In this document: in pieces, positions 18,771 to 28,666 of the stretch | Layout: each line of letters opens with the position of its first letter | How positions within the stretch are numbered: the first letter of the stretch is position 1 | Assembly: GCA_973895155.1 (NCBI GenBank) | Contig: OZ316891.1 | Coordinates: forward strand, 4,402,001 to 4,466,000 | From: Marsupella aquatica | Lineage: Eukaryota; Marchantiophyta | Length of the DNA: 64,000 nt | Direction of reading: 5' to 3' | Position numbers and translations under genes: made by a program | The notes under the pieces: generated by a model | Database searches by the model: none | What the model was told of the DNA's origin: nothing | The model's input: the letters and a program-made list of their open reading frames with translations, nothing else

Positions 18771-18871
18771 ATACCAAGGGATCGGCATACAAGCCGATTA
18801 CGAGGGCAGAACAAATTGAGGCCCTATTAGAAGCCGAGAGAGCATAGCGGCCTAACTCTCAGGAGCAAGAG

Positions 18872-20245
18872 GTGGATGAGATGGACAGACACGATCTAGA
18901 GCCAAGGCAGGAAGGGGAGCCGACCACTAATTCAAAACCGAATAGACCGGTAAGGGGACAATCTATGGACACCAAGGAAGGGACCGACTCGGCTAGTCCA
19001 GCCGAGATCCCAGTTTATGGAGGTATGAGATTAGAGAGACTGGAAGCTGAACTGGACCCGAATTTGAAGAAGCAGATTAATATGATCCAAGCACGGCAAT
19101 ATCGGAAGCTCGACTTAGGAGAGGGAAGAGAACTGAACTTAGGGAGAAACCTAGCACCTGAGCTCGAGAAAGAGATCAGTGACTTATTGATTGAATTTCA
19201 GGATGTGTTTGCATGGAGTCACCAAGATCTAAAGGGAGTAGATCCAACACTAGGGGAACATCGAATTGATCTCATGTTAGGAGCCAAATCATTTCGACAA
19301 CCAATTCGAAGGATGAACCCGAAGTATTCCCTGCTGGTCAAAACAGAAATCGACAAACTAGTGGAAGCTGGATTCATCACTCCAGTCCTGCATTCAGACT
19401 GGGTGTCTCCAATTGTGATAGTTCCCAAGAAAGCTGGACCCGATGGTAAACCCAAGATCCGGGTTTGTCAGGATTACAGGAAGCTGAATGAAGCAACATT
19501 AAAAGACCATTTTCCTTTACCGTTTACTGATATGGTACTAGACATGGTAGCCAGTCATGAACTATATTCATTCATGGATGGATACTCTGGTTATAACCAA
19601 ATCAGGATTCGGCAGGAAGACCAAATCAAGACGGCCTTCATCACGGAATGGGGGATCTATGTCTTCAATCGTATGCCGTTTGGACTCTGCAACGCACCAG
19701 CTATGTTCCAACGATTAATGGTGAACATTTTTCATGATTACTTGAGAAAGTTCATGGAAATCTTCATTGATGACTTTGCAGTATTCGGGAAGGCATCGAA
19801 ACATGCTAAATACCTCAGGAAAACCTTCATGAGATGTAGAGAGGTGGGTCTCAAGTTACGCCCAGATAAATGTTTTTTTGCAGTAACCGAGGGGGTGCTA
19901 CTAGGTCACAAGGTATCAAGGAAGGGCATTGAGATTGACAAAGGTAAGCTAGCAGTATGGCTAGATATCATGCAACCTAAGAACATAAAGGATGTAAGAT
20001 CCTTCTTGGGATGCATTGGTTACTATCGCCGGTTCATCAAGGATTTTGCCAAGCTGGCTTTACCATTAACCAATATGCTCAAGGCAGGAGCAGACTTCGA
20101 ACCCACACCCGAACGAGTCACAGCGGTGGTAGAATTGAAGCAGATGTTAGTAGAGGCCCCAGTCATGATAGCACCGGACTGGAACAAAGATTTTCATGTT
20201 TTTGTAGATGTCTCAGGCTTCTGTATTGGCTCAGTACTAAGTTAG
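18872..20245 (+). pseudogene. pol: Reverse transcriptase part of element B
   Basis: Continues the polyprotein in a different frame from the gag-protease ORF. RT motifs: YSFMDGYSGYNQI near residue 231 and FIDDFAVFG at 298-306, then the first RNase H acidic motif (VFVDVSGFCIG) at the end. The frame ends in a TAG at 20243-20245 where element A has a glutamine (VLS-Q-LD). A single C-to-T change CAG to TAG explains this, so the original frame continued directly into the next segment. Confidence 0.88.
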
Positions 20246-21943
20246 TTGGATGAGAAAGGAAGGGACCATCCCATATACTTCGCAAGCCGTCAGCTTGCCG
20301 ATGCCAAACGGAACTACTCTACCACGGAAAGAGAAGCATTAGGAGTCATTTATTCTTGTAAAAAGTTTAGGCATTATTTACTAGGGTACAAGGTAATCTT
20401 TCATACTGATCATGAAAGTTTGAAGTACCTAGTCAATAAGCCGGACCTTACAGGCAGAGTAGCAAGATGGATTTTGCTATTACAGGAGTTTGACTATGAG
20501 CTGAGGATCAAGCCGGGAAAGTTACATGCCAATGCCGACTTCTTTTCAAGGATCACAGGTAAACCTGCCACGGATTGCATCGATGATCGATTCCCCGACG
20601 AGGAGCTATTCGTTGTGGAAATAGCTGGTACATGGTACCCTAAGATTTTACAATTTCTCAGCACTTCCAGATTACAGCCAGGATTAAGCCGAGAGCAAGC
20701 CGCAGTCTTTGTGCGGAAGGTCAGACAGTATCAGTGCATTAAAGGCATACTGCACAAGCATGGAATCAACGGCACGATTCAAAGGTGTTTGGAAAAGAGA
20801 GAGGTAAAACGAGTCCTACGGGCCATGCATGGAGAGGAGGCCGGAGGACATTTTGCCCCAGTAACCACGTCTAAGAAGATATTAAATGCCGGTTACTGGT
20901 GGCCCACCTTGCACAAAGATGTCTATCAGTTTATCAAACAATGCGATCCTTGTCAACGAGCGGGAGGACCAAGGGCGTCCACCAGGCATCCACTGCACCC
21001 TATTCTACCTCTGGCACCATTCGAGAAGTGGGGTATTGATTACATTGGACCTCTGAAACCACTGACCCACCCTCGACGGAACAAGTACATAATCCTGGCT
21101 ACGGATTATGCAACTAAATGGGTAGAGGCCAGACCAACAACGAAGGATGATGCAATTACTACGGCTAGATTCATGTATGAGCAGATCTTCACCAGGTATG
21201 GAGCACCCCTAGAATTAGTTAGTGATAGAGGAACCCATTTTTTGAATGATATAATTAGTCGTTTAATTGAGCAGTATTTAGTTAAACATAGGCCTACTAC
21301 TCCCTACCATCCAAAGGCAAACGGGTTGACAGAACGAGCAAACGGGATCATAGGAAAGATATTGAACAAGACAGTAGCTCAGAACAAACTCGATTGGGAT
21401 GATAAATTGTTTGCTGCTGTTTTTGCTTACAATCTTGCCTATAAATCCACTACTGGTCATACACCCTTCTTCTTAACCTTTGGACAAGAAGCCCTGGTAC
21501 CCATGCAACTTGAGATACCGACATTTCAAGTTACAATTGAGGAAAGAGCCTCAGCGGAGGAGAGCCTAAAGGAGCGAGAATATAGGTTAGAAGCTTTAGA
21601 GGAAGCGAGAATGATTTCAGCCGAGAGAGTAGAATATAGACAGAATATCATGAAGCAGCAGTATGATAAAAGGTTAAAAGTAGTTAGTATTCATACCGGT
21701 GATCTTGTGCTACTTTATGACAGTAGGTATAGTAGGTTTCCAGGAAAGCTTTACACTCGCTGGTTAGGACCCTTTAGAGTAACCATGATGTTCCCCAATG
21801 GCTCCGTACAATTGGCCAACATTACGGGAGAGGTATATCCAGTTCGCATCCATTATGACCGCCTCAAGAAATACTATATGGACGAAGATGAAGTTGTTCG
21901 CGAGGACGCTTCACAATTAAGTGGGGAGCTATGTGATGCCTAG
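20246..21943 (+). pseudogene. pol: RNase H and integrase part of element B
   Basis: In frame with the preceding RT segment after the TAG; there is no ATG at its beginning. RNase H remainder (FASRQLADAKRNYSTTEREALG; TDHESLKYL), integrase zinc domain (HGEEAGGH about residue 195; CDPC about 233) and the D-D-E core near residues 265, 327 and 363 of this segment. The last codons and stop (TGT GAT GCC TAG) lie inside the 3' LTR, as in element A. The catalytic residues look intact; only the nonsense codon and the upstream frameshift disable it. Confidence 0.88.
21915..21931 (+). other. Polypurine tract of element B
   Basis: AATTAAGTGGGGAGCTA immediately before LTR start TGTGATGCC; near-identical to the tract of element A. 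Confidence 0.75.
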
Positions 21944-21954
21944 ATAGGAATCAC
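21933..21954. other. Terminal hairpin at the LTR 5' edge (B)
   Basis: GTGATGCC-TAGATA-GGAATCAC: arms GTGAT/ATCAC and CC/GG with one mismatch. The solo copy has TAGACA in the loop. It corresponds in position to the GTGAC/GTCAC hairpins of families A and C. Confidence 0.65.
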
Positions 21955-22046
21955 TCGGCTGGTTAAGTGGGTAAAGCAGGAAGGCACCCTAGGAACACCT
22001 TAGTATAGTGACAAAACAAGGAAAATATAAACAATTAGGGGCAACC

Positions 22047-25000
22047 ATGGAACCCGGGCAGAGGCCGGAGGTAAGGCTAAGGGTGAAAACCCGATTAGGG
22101 TTAGGGCGCGTTAAGCGTCGGCGGCTAGGAAGGATCAACGGGAAGAAGGACCGGCAGAGGAGAGGGGTAAGGAGCGCTTGCAGGAGATGGTGGCTCATTT
22201 GCGAGCACGAACTAGGCAGACGACTACGGGAGGCCAACTACTGTCAGCTGCTTAGGCAAGCACTCGGGGAGAGAGTAGATACCGACGATCAACCTAAGGA
22301 GGGTATGAGCAACGTCAATCAAGCGGCACATTTCTGGGGATGCCTGTTCGAACGGGCAACTGAGTACATCAAGACTTACGAGGACGAGGAGTCAGAAAGG
22401 GCAGCTCGAGAACGGCAGGAGCTCGCTCGATTGTGGGAGCTGCAGAAGACGGCTTTCTTAGGAGGCGAACTCATCAAGGACGAGTTCCTGTGGACGCCTA
22501 CTTCCAATCAACTCGACGATCTTCTGTTTTGCAAAGACAGCGTCGTCGGCATCCGAGAGGCCATCAAGAACTGCAACGACATACACTGGGAATTAAAGGG
22601 TAGCACGGAAAGGTGGACCCAGGCAACGGTGCTAGGAGAAACCTCCACGGCAGCAGAGATGAAGAGGAAGGGAGCCGTCAACGATGAAGCCACCCCGGCA
22701 AAAAGAACGAGGTCGGCGGCACCAAAGAAGCCAGCCGAGCAGCAGAGCAGGAGGCAGGGAGAAGCCGAAGAGGAGGAGGTCGATCCCATCAAGGCCATTC
22801 CAACCAGGGATGACACCTGGAAGGGCTGGGCGGCAACCCTACCGGTGGAGGTGCAACTACATTTTGCACGAGAGGAGGATGCATGCTTTACGGCCATGCA
22901 GACCAAGAAGTACCAAGGCTTCATGGCCGGATCCGGCTTGGAGGCCTTTGTAAGATTACCATGGCTGAAGCCGGAGGTACTGGAGTCAGACCTATTAGAA
23001 TTCGTGGGGTCATGGGAACCCGAGACCAATTGCACGAGGATATATGGGAAGGATTTCTATCTTACTCCCAAGGTAATTGCCGAAGTGTTTGGCCTGCCGA
23101 TAGGCAATAAGACCAAAGTTGATACCAGGAAGACCTTGCCTGACAAGGAGTTCCGGTCGTTCCCCGGGCCATCAACGAAGAATGGCTTCTTCCGGAACAC
23201 CTGCACCAACCCGCACATAGGAGAGATGATCGACTTCTTGCGGGTGACCATGCATTGTAACTTACCGAGGGCAGAGATCGGCAAGGCACAGGTCTATCTG
23301 GCAGAAAGGCCAGACCCAAGCCGGGACTACAACGGGTACCTCCTCAACCAATTGAAGAAGATCTTAAAGGAGGAGCAGCAGGTAATCGGCATGGGGAGCG
23401 TGTCGCGGCTTGGCTATCACATGCCGCTGTTGTGCCGGTATGCCAGAAGTCAGACTTTTGCCCCGGTACTTCCCCTGCAGGTAAGGGCACCCGAGGAAGC
23501 TCCAACGCCGAGGCCGTTGGCTGAGAAGCCTCAACCACCTGTTAGTCCTACGATCGAGCAGGTGTTTAGGCCCAGGAAGGAAGACTTGCCAATGCAGCAA
23601 CCAGGCATGCAGAGTCTGCTGAAACTACTGGAGAAAGAAAAGAAATCGGCATCGGCAACAACAACGGCAACGGCAACAATGCAGGACACTACTACAGAGG
23701 TAGGCCTACACCGGCTCACAAGAGAAAACCCCTTTGCTGGAGACAAGGAGAGAATCAGGCCGGAATCCAAGCCAGGTGTTCGAATGTACGTGGGAACCTC
23801 AAGCTCCGAATCTGAGGCAGAATTGCCTGAAGCTCCTACCGACGAAGAGGAGAGGGAGAAGCCGGACATCCAAGAGGTAGAGGAGGCAGTGGAGGACTGC
23901 AGCCATGATAATTCCGGCTATGGGTCGGACCATCACGTTCCAGGAGTAAGGACCTGTGGCCGGTTTGTCCCCACACTTCCAAGGGTAGTGCGAGGGGACC
24001 CCAACCAGCAGAGTAGCCCTGAGTCTCCCCCACCAGATGTTGCTCCCCCGAGCTTCGACGGCATAAAACAGACGGTGCAGGAATTTCAGGAGCGAATCAA
24101 GCAGGAGGAAGAGGTCGCCCTGGCTAAGGAAAAGGATTTACCAGGAGGAGATTGGCCGGAGGACATCAGGCGGCTAGCCGAAAAAGGAAGCAAACCTCTA
24201 GCCACGATTGAAGAGATCCGCAGGACGGCTTGGGAGCAGAGGCCACGATGGGCGATGCCGATCACTTCTACTTACTCCACCTACGCTAAGAATAGAGCCA
24301 TGGAGTATGGTGAGATGTGTGGGGAACTTGCGCTCGGCATCTTTGGAGAGGAGTTGGAGATAGGACCCTTTTTCCATAGGGAGCAGTTGGAGAAGCACCA
24401 ATTAGAAGAAGCGGTGGCTTTAGAGAGAAGCAAGAAGGACGAGGTCATTCGGCGGCTTAGGAGGATGGGAGCCGAGATTGAAGATCTAAGGGCGGCCAAG
24501 AAAGCCCAAGATGAACTGCGGATTAAACGACATGAGCTGAACATCATGCAGGGGCAGTTGGACACCGCGCAGGCTGATAATCAGAATATCAAGGATAAAC
24601 TGACTCAGACGCAGGAAGAGTTGGCCGACACGATCAAAGAGAGGGAGAAGTGGAAGCAAGAACTGAAGAATACAGAGGAGGCCCACATAACAGCCAACAG
24701 CCGGGCCATGGCGGAGACCCAAAGAAAGGAATGGGCGTTGAAAGGGGAGCTCGAGAAAATCCGCGGAGCCCTTGAGCAGAAGGAGGTCGAGTTAGGGAAA
24801 TCCTATCAAGGGATTATGGCGCTGCAGCAGGAGCTTGCGTCCCTGACGGCCAGCTTCAAGGCCGACCTAAGGGAGAAGGACGAGATGCTCGAACAGACTT
24901 ACGCCAAGATGAACCAGATGGAGTCTGTCATCATTGCAGAGCTCGACAAGGAGCTAAGAGCAACCCAGGAGGAGAGGGCTACCTTGAAGAAGGAATTGGA

Positions 25001-25646
25001 GGAAGCCCACAGGGAGCAGGAGGAGGCCAAAAACGAGCTGGAGGGGGCACGTAAGGACCTGGATGAAACCCAAGAGGAGTTGGAGGAAATCACGAGGAAG
25101 ATGGAGAACCTACAGCGGCGGGCCGACAACCAAACAGAGCGGCTGAAGAAACAAGCCGCAGTATTTAAATGCTTAGCTGCAGCAGGTCCATCTCCCGTTG
25201 GGACAAACCAGTTACCAGGGGTGGTAATTGCCGAAGGACAAGCCGCGTCAACTGCACCAGTGCCGGAAGTAAGTGGGAAGGGGAAGGGACCAGCTGCCGA
25301 GCCACCAACGAAGAAGAAGCGGAAACCTCCAGGGTCAAGGAGTAATACGACTTCACAGGCCGTGGTGATCAAGGAGGTAGACCCAGCACCGACCCCAGAC
25401 AGGGTCACGGCTAAGGATCCAACTACCCTAGGGGAAGGGGAGGCCGAAGCCGTGGGAGTGGCTGAGGCCGAAGCCGTGGGTATTGCCGAGGCCGGTGTCG
25501 AGGTTGAAGCCGAAGGTGGACCCAGTCAGGCCGATGGAGAGTTGACTCGGTCAAGGGCAGGTAATCTGTCAGTAGGCGGGCCAACGGCAGTGGCTGAGGA
25601 GGAAGTGTTGGGGGCGTCCATTGAGGATCCACCACCGGTGTCATGA
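22047..25646 (+). CDS. LTR-encoded coiled-coil protein of family B (1199 aa)
   Basis: Wholly inside the 3' LTR, sense strand. I choose the ATG at 22047 (GCAACCATGG, a good context) because the frame upstream has no ATG. N-terminal basic region, nuclear-localisation-like KRKG...KRTR near residues 205-225, then a globular block about residues 270-450 with an FVGSWEPE...FYLTPKVIAEVFGLP motif (FGLP near 347) that also occurs in the family-C LTR protein. An acidic/Pro-rich linker follows, then a long coiled coil about residues 770-1040, a KKKRKP motif near 1090 and Ala/Glu/Val repeats at the C terminus. The FGLP block resembles the plant mobile domain / putative plant transposon protein type, by eye only. 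No membrane segment. Function unknown; nuclear location plausible. Confidence 0.78.
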   Translation: MEPGQRPEVRLRVKTRLGLGRVKRRRLGRINGKKDRQRRGVRSACRRWWLICEHELGRRLREANYCQLLRQALGERVDTDDQPKEGMSNVNQAAHFWGCLFERATEYIKTYEDEESERAARERQELARLWELQKTAFLGGELIKDEFLWTPTSNQLDDLLFCKDSVVGIREAIKNCNDIHWELKGSTERWTQATVLGETSTAAEMKRKGAVNDEATPAKRTRSAAPKKPAEQQSRRQGEAEEEEVDPIKAIPTRDDTWKGWAATLPVEVQLHFAREEDACFTAMQTKKYQGFMAGSGLEAFVRLPWLKPEVLESDLLEFVGSWEPETNCTRIYGKDFYLTPKVIAEVFGLPIGNKTKVDTRKTLPDKEFRSFPGPSTKNGFFRNTCTNPHIGEMIDFLRVTMHCNLPRAEIGKAQVYLAERPDPSRDYNGYLLNQLKKILKEEQQVIGMGSVSRLGYHMPLLCRYARSQTFAPVLPLQVRAPEEAPTPRPLAEKPQPPVSPTIEQVFRPRKEDLPMQQPGMQSLLKLLEKEKKSASATTTATATMQDTTTEVGLHRLTRENPFAGDKERIRPESKPGVRMYVGTSSSESEAELPEAPTDEEEREKPDIQEVEEAVEDCSHDNSGYGSDHHVPGVRTCGRFVPTLPRVVRGDPNQQSSPESPPPDVAPPSFDGIKQTVQEFQERIKQEEEVALAKEKDLPGGDWPEDIRRLAEKGSKPLATIEEIRRTAWEQRPRWAMPITSTYSTYAKNRAMEYGEMCGELALGIFGEELEIGPFFHREQLEKHQLEEAVALERSKKDEVIRRLRRMGAEIEDLRAAKKAQDELRIKRHELNIMQGQLDTAQADNQNIKDKLTQTQEELADTIKEREKWKQELKNTEEAHITANSRAMAETQRKEWALKGELEKIRGALEQKEVELGKSYQGIMALQQELASLTASFKADLREKDEMLEQTYAKMNQMESVIIAELDKELRATQEERATLKKELEEAHREQEEAKNELEGARKDLDETQEELEEITRKMENLQRRADNQTERLKKQAAVFKCLAAAGPSPVGTNQLPGVVIAEGQAASTAPVPEVSGKGKGPAAEPPTKKKRKPPGSRSNTTSQAVVIKEVDPAPTPDRVTAKDPTTLGEGEAEAVGVAEAEAVGIAEAGVEVEAEGGPSQADGELTRSRAGNLSVGGPTAVAEEEVLGASIEDPPPVS
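25438..25520 (+). repeat. 24-bp coding repeats (EAEAVGVA type)
   Basis: Tandem 24-bp units encoding EAEAVGVA-like octapeptides near the C terminus of the LTR protein. The solo LTR copy (about 47850-47940) has a different number and order of units, so the array is variable between copies. Confidence 0.75.
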
Positions 25647-26296
25647 CGGTGCAAGGGCGCCGTTCCTTTTAGGGAGGGCGGACGTGGAGGGAGGAGGCGT
25701 GAGTGGGCAGGGCGGGCGCGGATCTCCACGTTTAGGATTAGGATCAGAACCAGGAGCGGCCCTGACACTTAGCTTAGTGGGATTGCGGTCCCACTGGTAG
25801 GAGCAACACTTGTGCTCCTGCCTTGCTGTACATAGGTAGATTCGGGCAAGTAGATTACTGTCAGGTAGATTAGGCTTACGATGCAAAGAATGGCGGATCC
25901 ACTACCAGGATAAGTACCTGGGCAGCGGGGAGCTCAGGGCCTCTTCTTTAGCAAGTTTTTAGTTTGCACCAGCCGGGCTGGGATCAAGTAGTACGAGAAG
26001 CTCTCGGTTAGTCATACAGTGACCCTTGTGTATATTCATGTTTCCTCATGCCTAAGAGCTGAATAGAGTTGGCCTCACGGCTTAGTTCGCAGAACTTGTG
26101 TATGAGATGTACTGTTTGTATGGCAAGTGCATGGTATGACTCAGTCAGAATGAGTCATTTTGCTATTTGTGTGTCGCATTAACTTGTGTGAAGAGTGCCC
26201 ACATCAACAGAAGGAAGGAAAGTAAGCAGGGGAGTGAGAGTTGGATGTGTCGAGCTGAGAGAGGTCTTAGCGGCTTAACCAAGCCTATTGGGGATC

Positions 26297-26312
26297 ATTC
26301 CGGCGGCGGAAT
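26297..26312. promoter_or_regulatory. LTR palindrome ATTCCGGCGGCGGAAT (B, 3' LTR)
   Basis: Same palindrome as at 15456-15471, in the 3' LTR. Confidence 0.55.
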
Positions 26313-26448
26313 CCAAACATACCTAACAGGAAGACAGGGGAAGACAGGGGAAGGCCTATATTAGGCCGGCTACGTATCTCATGACCCGATGAAGGATCTG
26401 TCCAGTATATGTGTGTAAAATGTTAATAGTAGTAGTAGAAGGTTAGCA

Positions 26449-26552
26449 GCGTCCCATGCCGCTAAGCCGCGGAAACGGCCTCGCCAAGCACGAAACCTGC
26501 GGGAATCGGCTTGAGCTGGGGGGTTTCTTGGGTTTAGGGAGCCATGGGACGC
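26449..26552. other. Long-range stem near the LTR 3' end (B)
   Basis: GCGTCCCATG (26449-26458) pairs perfectly with CATGGGACGC (26543-26552), enclosing 84 nt, six bases from the LTR end. Also present in the solo LTR (46800-46809 with 46894-46903) and, with a G-U-compatible change, in the 5' LTR remnant. Confidence 0.7.
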
Positions 26553-26558
26553 ACCACA

Positions 26559-26687
26559 ACTCCATACTACTACAATGAATTTTTGCAATCTCTTCATATG
26601 ACTTTGAAATGTGTTTACTTCTTGTAGCCCAAATTTTGTAATTGTTGTATTCAATGCCCTAATTTCTGAATTGTGTGTCCACTGCAG
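26559..26687 (+). other. Intron remnant of the CACTA gene next to element B
   Basis: Short AT-rich stretch between the end of element B and the exon at 26688, ending in a splice-acceptor-like CCACTGCAG. It corresponds to the intron at 63182-63316 of the second CACTA copy. The upstream exon is missing from this window. Confidence 0.6.
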
Positions 26688-28572
26688 GAACTACTCATTA
26701 ACCATTGTCTAGATCCCATGCACTGTGAGAAGAATCTTGCACACAACATTGTGCACACTATCATTGGGACCAAGGACACTCCTTCTGTGCGAGAAGACCT
26801 GAAGCTCTTACAGGTGCGCCAACACCTATGGCTTGTACCCAATCCAGCTCCCAAGCGTAACGATGACAAATTGTTGATGCCCCCAGCCCCATATTGCCTG
26901 AGCAAGAAGGAAAGAACAAGGTTCTTGGAGGTGTTATTGACCTTAAAAGGACCCACTGGTTTTTCAAGTTCTTTGGCAAAGTGTGTTACAAATCCAAGAA
27001 ACTCTCTGGGTTGAAATCACATGATTTCCACCAACTCATGCAACAGATTCTCCCTCTGGCAACAATGGGATTACTTGATGAAGGGGTTTGCTTGGCCATA
27101 GCTGGGATGAGCAATATCTATCGCCAGATATGTACGAAGGTGTGGGACCCTTCAATGTATGAGAATTTGATGATGGATGTTGCATTCCCTCTCTGCATTG
27201 TGGAAATCCATTTTCCACCAAGCTTCTTTGATGTCATGACCCATTTAATGATTCACCTAGTGGAGGAATTAGACTTGTGTGGCCCAGTTACAGGCAGATG
27301 GATGTACCCAATAGAGAGGAACCTGAAGGTATTGAAGGGTTATGTACGAAACAAGGCACGTCCAGAGGCTTCTATGGCTGAAGGCTATGTTTTAGATGAG
27401 TCTTTGGGATTCCTTTCTGAATACATGATTGATGCTAAGGGAGAGGGAAAACAAACCCGGGAGTTGGAGGAGGATGCTGGCGTTGCAAGCATTGTCTTGG
27501 AAGGGGCTGCAAAGGAGATAACTTTGAATTGGTCTGAAATGATGGCCATGCATCATTATATATTGGAGAATGAAGAGACAGTGGCTCCATGGTATGTCAG
27601 GTATGTAAACCCTGTACCATATGGATCATAAGTATGCTGCCCCATTGTGTTTGTATATTCATGGTGGATCATGCACTAATGTCTTGAGTGTTGTTGTTGC
27701 CATGTAGGATATATGATGCTACCAATGAGACTGTTACCAAACGAAGAGTGGATTTCCGGAAGGAATGGATGAGGAAGCCTGCCAATCGAAGAAAACCAGT
27801 GGAATTTCCCCTTGACTGCCAAGAATTGCCACCTTTCAGGGAATGGTTTCAAACATTAGTCAATACCCATAATTTTGAGACAGAGTCTGAGCGGTCATTA
27901 CTATCTGCATACTCCACACCACCTAGTTTGAAGGCACGACTGTATAGGGCATGTAGAGCCTATGGGCATCACTGGAGGACTATTCCATCCTTGGGGTGTT
28001 TGAGTGATTGTGATTCTGGTGCATTCAACACTTTTGATTCTGGGATGGCTTCGACGTTCACTGAGAAGCGGGTGGACAGGTCTGGCGCAACTAGAGAAGA
28101 ATCTGTACAGTATGTAGGGGCCTTGACAGATATCTTAGTACTAAATTACGACAGCTTGAGGAAAGAGGTGATTCTTTTCAAAGGGAAATGGGCAGATCCA
28201 TCATGGACTCCTAAATCCTCTGCCAGTATGAGGTATTCTGAGTCTGGTCTTTGGCAGGTGAATTTCCATAGAGAATTGGGTGTGTCCAAGAAAATGGATT
28301 ACGTTTTCCCAAAGCAAGTGGAGCAAGTTTTCTTCCACCCCAATGAGAAGGGGATAGCATGGAGAACAATCCTCCACAAAGAATCCAGGTCCACAAGGGT
28401 GTTAGGTGATTACACAGATGTTGATTTCCATGCTACAATGGAAAACAATGCCAAATTACACATTGAATTGGCTAAAGCCTGTAGGACTAGAGCAAATCCA
28501 GGACCAAGTACTGGTCCCAAACGAGGTAGAGATGCAGAGGGATCTGCAAGAAAGGGTAGGCCTAAGCAGTGA
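26688..28572 (+). pseudogene. CACTA (En/Spm) Tnp2 transposase, C-terminal exons, copy 1
   Basis: Exon from 26688 (after CTGCAG) encodes the region matching exon 2 of the better copy at 63317. Then comes a DUF4218-type block (FPPSFFDVMTHLMIHLVEEL; GRWMYPIERNLKVLKG). After an intron 27601-27707 (CAG/GTATGT...GTAG) follows a DUF4216-type block (NYDSLRKEVILFKGKW...; VEQVFFHPN) to a stop at 28572. The N-terminal catalytic part is absent: element B replaces it. A one-base shift at the T-run near 26956-26960 breaks the frame. The transposase would cut and move CACTA elements; this copy cannot work. Confidence 0.85.
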
Positions 28573-28666
28573 ATAGGTTTTAGGTGTGTGAAGTCCATAG
28601 ATGGACTACATGTATGGACTATATATGAAATCAGACTAATGTTTTGCCCATTTGTGCAGTTGGTGA

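Larger units (their letters stand above)
15097..26558 (+). mobile_element. Element B: Ty3/Gypsy retrotransposon, 5' truncated, broken pol
   Basis: Plus-strand element: last 611 bp of the 5' LTR, primer site, gag-protease, RT, RNase H-integrase, polypurine tract, then a full 4627-bp 3' LTR with its own ORF. The missing outer part of the 5' LTR (about 4 kb) ends exactly at the outer edge of element A. The 3' LTR ends CACCACA and is followed by ACTCC, the candidate target-site duplication whose left partner is missing. Pol is interrupted by a frameshift and a nonsense codon, so this copy is not autonomous. It sits in an intron of the CACTA transposase gene at 26688. Confidence 0.92.
21932..26558 (+). 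repeat. 3' LTR of element B (4627 bp)
   Basis: The left edge TGTGATGCC follows the polypurine tract, and the right edge CACCACA matches the end of the 5' LTR remnant. The solo LTR at 46794-51441 shares both edges and has a TSD, which independently fixes the boundaries. It contains a hairpin at 21933-21954, an AATATAAAC TATA-like motif at 22024-22032, the 1199-codon ORF, and about 900 bp of non-coding 3' part with palindrome and stem. Confidence 0.93.

Noticed and set aside
18770-18872. Programmed frameshift between gag-protease and RT in element B
   Set aside because: The related element A is one continuous frame, and a TAG lies in the downstream frame at 18845; decay is simpler.
22008-22046. 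Start of the family-B LTR ORF at 22008
   Set aside because: The codon there is GTG; the first ATG in frame is 22047 in good context, so I used that. The same applies to 51365 versus 51326.
22508-23035. Antisense ORFs within the family-B LTR gene (also 24899-25408, 48017-48474)
   Set aside because: Shadows of the long sense ORF, driven by its biased composition; no motif of their own.
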